Part shown: one piece after another, positions 58,299-64,000 of the stretch | Numbering within the stretch: position 1 is the first letter of the stretch | How the letters are laid out: the number at the start of each line of letters is the position of its first letter | Source: a bacterium | GTDB taxonomy: Bacteria; Gemmatimonadota; Gemmatimonadetes; Gemmatimonadales; Gemmatimonadaceae | Reading direction: 5' to 3' | Length of the DNA stretch: 64,000 bases | NCBI GenBank assembly: GCA_027484025.1 | Contig: JAIXTI010000286.1 | Location: 1 to 64,000, forward strand | Program-made: the position numbers and the translations under genes | The notes under the pieces: generated by a model | Database searches by the model: none | What the model saw: only the letters and a program-made list of their open reading frames with translations | What the model was told of the DNA's origin: nothing

Positions 58299-60377
58299 AT
58301 GTCAGCATTTGCGTCGGGGCCCCTCTCGTTCGGGGCAACTCCTGGCAGCACCGTCAAGGAGCGTCGGGAGTTCGTCGGCCACGTGCTCGCCGCACTGTCG
58401 CGCGAGTCCACGCTCGAGGGGCTGTACTCTCACGCGATGGATGCCGTCGCCGTCGCGCTCCATGTCGAGCGCGCGTCGCTGCTCATCTTCGACCACGAAG
58501 CCGTCTGCCGATTCGTCGCCTGGCGCGGGTTGTCCGACACGTACCGCGCCGCGGTCGATGGGCACTCGCCGTGGTCGCCGCGCGATCTCCACGCGACACC
58601 GGTCGCAGTGGCGAACGTCGCCGAGGACCCGTCGCTGGCGCCATTCGCGGCGACGCTGGCAGCCGAAAACATTCAGGCGTTGCTCTTCCTGCCGCTCGTG
58701 GGCCGTCAACGCCTGTGGGGCAAGTTCGTGCTCTATGCCGCCGAGCAGCGCGTGTTCACAGCGGAAGAGATCGAAACGGCTGAGCTCATCGTACGCGAGA
58801 TCGCTGCCGCCCTCGACTGGCGAGAGCGCGACCAGGAACTCCTCGAAGAGCGTCAACTCTTCTCCGCCGGTCCGACCGTCGTGTTCAAGTGGCGCAACGC
58901 CGAGCGGTGGCCCGTCGAGTATGTCTCGGCCAACCTCGGTGCGCAGTTCGGCTACACGCAGGAAGAGCTCATCACGGGCGCGGTCCGATACGCCGACATC
59001 GTGTACCCGAACGATCTCGAACGTATTGAAGCCGAGTTGAGGGCGCACGTCGCCGCTGGCGACGAGTGGTTCGAACAGGAGTACCGCTTGCGCCACAAGG
59101 ACGGACGCATGCGGACCGTGACCGACTTCAAGAAGGTCGTGCGCGCAAACGATGGCGTCGCGACGCATTTTCTCGGGTATCTGGTGGATGTCAGCGAGCG
59201 TCGCGCGCAGGACGAGGAGCACGCGCGCATCGAGGAGCAGGTGCGACGCACGCAGAAGCTCGAGTCACTGGGAGTACTCGCCGGCGGCATTGCCCACGAC
59301 TTCAACAACCTGCTCGTGGGTGTGCTCGGCAACGCGTCATTGGCGGTCGAGGAGCTCCCGGACCACTCGTCGGCCCGCCCGCTGCTCGAAGACCTGCAGG
59401 TCGCGGCACGCCGTGCGGCGGAACTCACGCGCCAGTTGCTCGCGTACTCCGGCAAAGGCCGCTTTGTCGTGGAGCCGGTCGACCTGTCGGCGCTCGTCCG
59501 GGAAATGGGTCGCCTGCTGACGACCGTCGTTTCCAAGAAGGCGCATGTCGTGTCGGAACTGCGCGATGACCTCCCGCGCGTACGTGCCGATGCGACGCAA
59601 TTGCGACAGGTGGTGATGAATGTCATCACCAACGCGTCGGATGCGCTGGGCGATGCCCCCGGTACCATTACCATTCGCACGCGCCGCATGCACGCGACTC
59701 GTGCGTGGTTGGCCAGTGCGCAAGTTGGTGCGGATATCGCCGAAGGCGAGTACCTCGTACTGGAAGTCGCCGACACGGGTGTCGGACTGCATGCTGACGA
59801 CATGCCGCGTATCTTCGATCCGTTCTATTCCTCCAAAGGACCCGGTCGGGGACTCGGGCTCGCCGCGGTGCTTGGCATCGTACGCGCGCATCGGGGCGCC
59901 GTGCGCATTGTGTCGACGGTCGAGCAGGGGACGACGGTCGCCGTTCTACTGCCCGCCGACGACGCGTCCGCTGACGATCCGGGTGAATCGAAAGCGACAG
60001 CCGGCCGACACCGCACGGTGCTCGTCGTGGATGATGACGCGGCCGCGCTTCGGGTAGCCGAACGCGTCTTGCAGCGTGATGGGTATCGCGTGCTGACGGC
60101 ACCCCACGGACGCGCCGCACTCGAGGTATATGCCGAGCGCGGACCGGCCATCGATGCGGTCCTCCTCGATCTCACGATGCCGGAGCTGTCCGGCTGGGAG
60201 ACGCTGCGCGAACTCCGTCAGCTGGATCCGTCCGTAACGGTGCTGCTCATGAGCGGTTATGCGCAGGAGCCCGGCGCCAGCATCGATGGCGCGGCGGGCT
60301 TTCTGGCCAAGCCGTATAGTGCGGAAGAACTCCGCTCGGCGGTGGCGGGCGTTCTTGCATCCGCCACGGCGCCCTGA
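58299..60377 (+). CDS. Hybrid sensor histidine kinase (GAF, PAS, HisKA, HATPase, REC)
   Basis: LGVLAGGIAHDFNNLLVGVLGNASLA; GPGRGLGLAAVLGIVRAHRG; REC VLVVDDDAAALRVAERVL...VLLDLTMPELSGWE. Confidence 0.93.
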   Translation: MSAFASGPLSFGATPGSTVKERREFVGHVLAALSRESTLEGLYSHAMDAVAVALHVERASLLIFDHEAVCRFVAWRGLSDTYRAAVDGHSPWSPRDLHATPVAVANVAEDPSLAPFAATLAAENIQALLFLPLVGRQRLWGKFVLYAAEQRVFTAEEIETAELIVREIAAALDWRERDQELLEERQLFSAGPTVVFKWRNAERWPVEYVSANLGAQFGYTQEELITGAVRYADIVYPNDLERIEAELRAHVAAGDEWFEQEYRLRHKDGRMRTVTDFKKVVRANDGVATHFLGYLVDVSERRAQDEEHARIEEQVRRTQKLESLGVLAGGIAHDFNNLLVGVLGNASLAVEELPDHSSARPLLEDLQVAARRAAELTRQLLAYSGKGRFVVEPVDLSALVREMGRLLTTVVSKKAHVVSELRDDLPRVRADATQLRQVVMNVITNASDALGDAPGTITIRTRRMHATRAWLASAQVGADIAEGEYLVLEVADTGVGLHADDMPRIFDPFYSSKGPGRGLGLAAVLGIVRAHRGAVRIVSTVEQGTTVAVLLPADDASADDPGESKATAGRHRTVLVVDDDAAALRVAERVLQRDGYRVLTAPHGRAALEVYAERGPAIDAVLLDLTMPELSGWETLRELRQLDPSVTVLLMSGYAQEPGASIDGAAGFLAKPYSAEELRSAVAGVLASATAP

Positions 60378-60401
60378 CGCACACGCGGCGCGCGCGGTTG
60401 G

Positions 60402-62780
60402 TTACCGGGCGCCGTTCCGCACGCGGAAGAGATAGCTGAACTTCACGAAGGCGCCGTCGCTCGTACGCTGAACATCCGACGGGCGCATCGTTTCCGTCGC
60501 GTCGACCCCGGTACCGTAGCCAACAAAGACGACAGTACCCGGACTCGGCAGGTAGCTGATCAGCCAGTCGGCTCGCCCCAGCAGCGACTTCCTCACACCC
60601 TGCACCGAGAGTTCGCCAGTGGCCGAGCGACGGAAGAGCGGCTGCTCCGTACGCGGATCGCGCAACGCGCTGCGATCGCGCGACTCCACCTGCCCGATGA
60701 AGCGCAAGAAGAGCGCGCGCGAGAACTGATACTCCAGGCGAAGACGCGGCACGACCTGCGTGCTGAACACCGAACCATCGCGATCGCGCACGAATCGCTG
60801 ATATCGCAACAGCGCACCGATACGTACCTGCGACGACGGGCGTAGATCGACCTGCGCCTCGACTTCACGCCGCTGCACGGTGGCGGTTTCGAAGAACTCC
60901 GGCTCGGTGCCGACGGTGGCCGTGACGGTGGCACCGGCACGTCGCCACTGCGGCGTATTCACGGCGAACGCCATGTTGCTGGTGATCTGCGCGGTATTCG
61001 GCGTGAAGCTCAGCGTGTCACGACCACTGGCAGAGAGCACGGCGTACGAGGTGTAGCGGCGCGCATCGAACGCAACCCGCTGTACATCGGGGGTCACGCT
61101 CACACGCCACCCACCGCGGATGGTCATGGAGTTGTCGAGCGTGACACGCGACTCGAGCGGTGTCTCACGCTCGTTGAAACTCTGGTACGTCCATAGCGAG
61201 CTGGCACTGAGAAAGTGCTGACGCTGATCCCACCAACCGCCCTTTTTGCCAAAAAGCGTGTAGCGCTGATTCACCTGGGCGCGTACGAAGTCCACACGGT
61301 TCACGAACCCTGTTTGGGTCTCGAAATCGGGACTGAATCCCTGCAAGTTGTACCGGTAGCCGTAGCCACGGCCGGTACGGCCATGACTGGCCTCCCAGAG
61401 TGAACCGGTGCGTGTCACGGTATCGCGCGTCATGCTCGCGGCATAACGCAAGTCGACGCTGTACACCTTCGCGAACTGCAGGCGCGTATCGAAGCCGGCC
61501 ACGCGGTTGAAGCGCGAGCCTTCCGACCGGTCGGTGAAGACGATGCCAGCGGTACTCTGATCACCGACATCCCGGCGCAATCGCACGATGTTGAAGCGCG
61601 GGCTGGTTTTGCCATCACGACCGCTTGACGGGGCGTCGATCGCCGACAGCAGCCCTACGTCGGTGCGCGGAATCTTGCCGGTGAGTTTGATGGCGCCCAA
61701 CGGCTGCACGATGGCACGCGTGTTGACGAGCCGGTTTGGCGCATCGAACTGCTCACTGCCTTCCACGAAGAAGGGGCGGAGCTCCGGAAAGAAGAGCGCA
61801 AAGCGGACGTCACCCGGAATCTGGCCTACGTCCGTCTCGACCTGACTGAAATCAGGATTGGCGGTGGCGTTGACCGTAAAGTTCGAGGTAATGCCCCAGC
61901 GCACGTCCCCACTGAGCTCACCACGCGTGCCGTAGCGCCACTTGTCAGGATCCGTGAGGCCACCGGCCGGCCCACCCGTCGTCGACGTGACCGAGGTCGG
62001 CGTGAGATCGAGCACCAGCCCGCGCTTCATGCCCGTCATGCCGCGCAGATAGCCAGCTTGCGGCGTGAAGGCCTGCTGCGCGCGCGATGTCGGCGCCCAC
62101 GTGTCCTGATAACCGGTGCGCTGCGTTTGCCTTACGATCTGCAATCCCCAGTCCTGCGTCGACGCCAACTGATAGCGGATGGACTTGAAGGGAATGCGCA
62201 TCTCCACCGAGAAACCGTCGTCGAGCAGCTGTCCCTTGGACTGCCACACGTAATCCTGCGACAGATCGACGGCTTGCAACGACGCGCGCGAAACGCCGGG
62301 GCCCGCCGATGCGTCGGCGCGCATGCCGTCGGCCTGCACGCCGAACGCGTTGACCGCAAAAACGAACGACCGGCGACGATCATTGAACGTGTCGAGGTGA
62401 ATGGCCACCCAGTCGTCGTTGGCAATGCGATCGCGTTCGGCGAGCGTCGCGCGTACTGTACCGGGTGGGGCGTACGCGCGGATGCCCACATACAGCGCGT
62501 CCTCCGCGTACCAGATGCGCACCTCGGTGTTGTCCTGCGCCGGCCGGCCGTCCACGGGGTTGTACGACGTGAATTCCTTCATGACGGTGGCCTGCTGCCA
62601 CACCGCCTCCGAAAGCGTACCGTCGAGCGTGATCGAATCGCGAAGTCGCGGGGCCCGCGCAGACAGCTCCTTCGCACGGCCGGAAAAGCTGCGGCCAACG
62701 GCGGGGATAGGCTCGAGGGTCGGCTTATCTGCGGCTCCGGCGTTGACCGGTTGCAGGAGCGCCAGCAGGAGGGGAAGCAT
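60402..62780 (-). CDS. DUF5916-like protein (CBM9-like N-terminus, beta-barrel C-terminus)
   Basis: DSITLDGTLSEAVWQQATVMKEFTSYNPVDGRPAQDNTEVRIWYAEDALYVGIRAY; RRSFVFAVNAFGVQADG; FFPELRPFFVEGSEQFD. Confidence 0.9.
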   Translation of the reverse strand: MLPLLLALLQPVNAGAADKPTLEPIPAVGRSFSGRAKELSARAPRLRDSITLDGTLSEAVWQQATVMKEFTSYNPVDGRPAQDNTEVRIWYAEDALYVGIRAYAPPGTVRATLAERDRIANDDWVAIHLDTFNDRRRSFVFAVNAFGVQADGMRADASAGPGVSRASLQAVDLSQDYVWQSKGQLLDDGFSVEMRIPFKSIRYQLASTQDWGLQIVRQTQRTGYQDTWAPTSRAQQAFTPQAGYLRGMTGMKRGLVLDLTPTSVTSTTGGPAGGLTDPDKWRYGTRGELSGDVRWGITSNFTVNATANPDFSQVETDVGQIPGDVRFALFFPELRPFFVEGSEQFDAPNRLVNTRAIVQPLGAIKLTGKIPRTDVGLLSAIDAPSSGRDGKTSPRFNIVRLRRDVGDQSTAGIVFTDRSEGSRFNRVAGFDTRLQFAKVYSVDLRYAASMTRDTVTRTGSLWEASHGRTGRGYGYRYNLQGFSPDFETQTGFVNRVDFVRAQVNQRYTLFGKKGGWWDQRQHFLSASSLWTYQSFNERETPLESRVTLDNSMTIRGGWRVSVTPDVQRVAFDARRYTSYAVLSASGRDTLSFTPNTAQITSNMAFAVNTPQWRRAGATVTATVGTEPEFFETATVQRREVEAQVDLRPSSQVRIGALLRYQRFVRDRDGSVFSTQVVPRLRLEYQFSRALFLRFIGQVESRDRSALRDPRTEQPLFRRSATGELSVQGVRKSLLGRADWLISYLPSPGTVVFVGYGTGVDATETMRPSDVQRTSDGAFVKFSYLFRVRNGAR

Positions 62781-62859
62781 GGACGGATTCTAATCCCTCT
62801 GGGGAAGTGGGGCGATCCTTCGACGAGAAAGAGTCCTGCGCCGAAGGACGCCGCTTCCC

Positions 62860-64000
62860 TTACCGACGCGTCACCGCCTCGGCGTCCACCATGCGCTCCC
62901 ATGCGGCAAGCGCCTGCGTGAGGCGTCGAACGTCGTTGGTGCGAAGTCGGGCCAGATCGTTTCGCTCGCCGGGATCGCGCGTGATGTCGTACAGATACGT
63001 GTGCGCCGCATCGACGACGAGCTTGAGATCCCCCTCACGCACCGCCCGCATGGGCCGCCCCGCCTGCGACCGCCAGAACAGGGTGCGCGCCTGGGGAGAC
63101 ACACCGCGCGTCATCACCGGCAACAAGTCGCGACCATCCAGCGGCGCGTCGGTGGGCTGCACGACACCGGCCGCTGACAGCACGGTCGCCGTGAGATCCA
63201 TCGTCATCCCCACCTGTGCCGAGACCTGTCCGGCGGCAATGCGCGCCGGCCAGCGCACCAATGCGGGCACGCGGATGCCCCCTTCCCACGTGGTATACTT
63301 GCGGCCAAAGAGCGGCGTGTTGTCTGAGAGCCACTCACCGCCGTTGTCGTTGGTGAAGATCACGAGCGTGTTGCGCGCGATCCCCTCGCGCTCGAGCGCC
63401 GCCAGGATCTCCCCCACCCCACGATCCATGCGCTCCACCATCGTCACGTAGTCGGCGCGCGAACTGGTGAGTGAATCGGCGGGCTTGAGAAAGCGCGCAT
63501 TCCCCACCGCCACACTCGGCGTGTCGGGACGCTGAAAGGGCCAGTGCGGCGCATTGAACGCGACATCTATGAAGAACGGTTCGCGCGCGTGCTGCGCGAT
63601 GAACGACACCGCCTTCTGCGCAATGAGATCGGTCGAGTAGCCCGTGGCCGAGACGCGCGCGTCGTTCTCCCACAAGTCCGGCACGCCGCGACTGTCGGTG
63701 TGCTGCCAATAGTCGTGATAGCCGCTCTTCAGTCCAAAGAAGTAGTCGAAGCCGTGCGCGAGCGGACTGTGCGCTGGCGTGTATCCCAAGTGCCACTTTC
63801 CCACCAAGGCCGTCGCATACCCGCGTGACTTGAGCAACCGCGGCAGCGAACCTGGCGAAGCGAGCAGCCCGCGTTCTGTCGGATCGGGATTGGTAGCGCC
63901 CTCAGCGCTGAGGGGCGCCTCCACACCGTAGCGCTGCTGATAGCGACCGGTTATGAGCGCGGCGCGCGTGGGAGTGCAGGTGGTGCCGTTCGCGTAGAAA
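62860..64000 (-). CDS. Sulfatase (5' end beyond window)
   Basis: Minus-strand reading from the edge: FYANGTTCTPTRAALITGRYQQRYGVEAPLS (CxPxR formylglycine motif); GKWHLGYTPAHSPLAHGFDYFFGLKSGYHDYW; FTNDNGGEWLSDNTPL. Confidence 0.95.
   Translation of the reverse strand, partial: FYANGTTCTPTRAALITGRYQQRYGVEAPLSAEGATNPDPTERGLLASPGSLPRLLKSRGYATALVGKWHLGYTPAHSPLAHGFDYFFGLKSGYHDYWQHTDSRGVPDLWENDARVSATGYSTDLIAQKAVSFIAQHAREPFFIDVAFNAPHWPFQRPDTPSVAVGNARFLKPADSLTSSRADYVTMVERMDRGVGEILAALEREGIARNTLVIFTNDNGGEWLSDNTPLFGRKYTTWEGGIRVPALVRWPARIAAGQVSAQVGMTMDLTATVLSAAGVVQPTDAPLDGRDLLPVMTRGVSPQARTLFWRSQAGRPMRAVREGDLKLVVDAAHTYLYDITRDPGERNDLARLRTNDVRRLTQALAAWERMVDAEAVTRR

Overview
The window is a dense, high-GC bacterial chromosomal segment with about 42 protein-coding genes, many of them secreted or outer-membrane proteins. 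Gene content (paired BNR/sortilin-like repeat proteins, DUF885, DUF5916, tandem amidohydrolases, Ser/Thr kinase-TPR fusion) suggests Gemmatimonadota, but that is inference. Both ends cut genes: a serine hydrolase on the left and a sulfatase on the right. I saw no rRNA, tRNA, CRISPR array, phage or transposase. Recognisable modules are: REC protein / FIST sensor / hybrid kinase with a convergent lone Hpt; a RuBisCO-like protein beside YjbQ; an OxyR-type regulator divergent from katG, with an OxyR-like operator between them; a NatAB-like ABC exporter; a sigma / FecR / TonB-receptor surface-signalling operon; a kinase-TPR gene; and two adjacent amidohydrolase-fold genes. The strongest unexplained or less ordinary signals are: a 7-copy 14-bp G-rich tandem repeat with G-quadruplex potential (27.55-27.65 kb); the phased ATAG/CTAT operator at 28.56 kb; a 21-bp-spaced direct repeat upstream of an AraC gene; two intergenic degenerate micro-repeat/palindrome regions (17.4-17.6 kb, 19.1-19.2 kb); a 198-bp antisense coding overlap between a VanZ protein and an AKR-RidA fusion; a TPR sensor ending in a paired-CxxC module; and a RuBisCO-like protein with several substituted catalytic positions. 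Start codons are my best guesses where the supplied ORF is longer than the likely gene.
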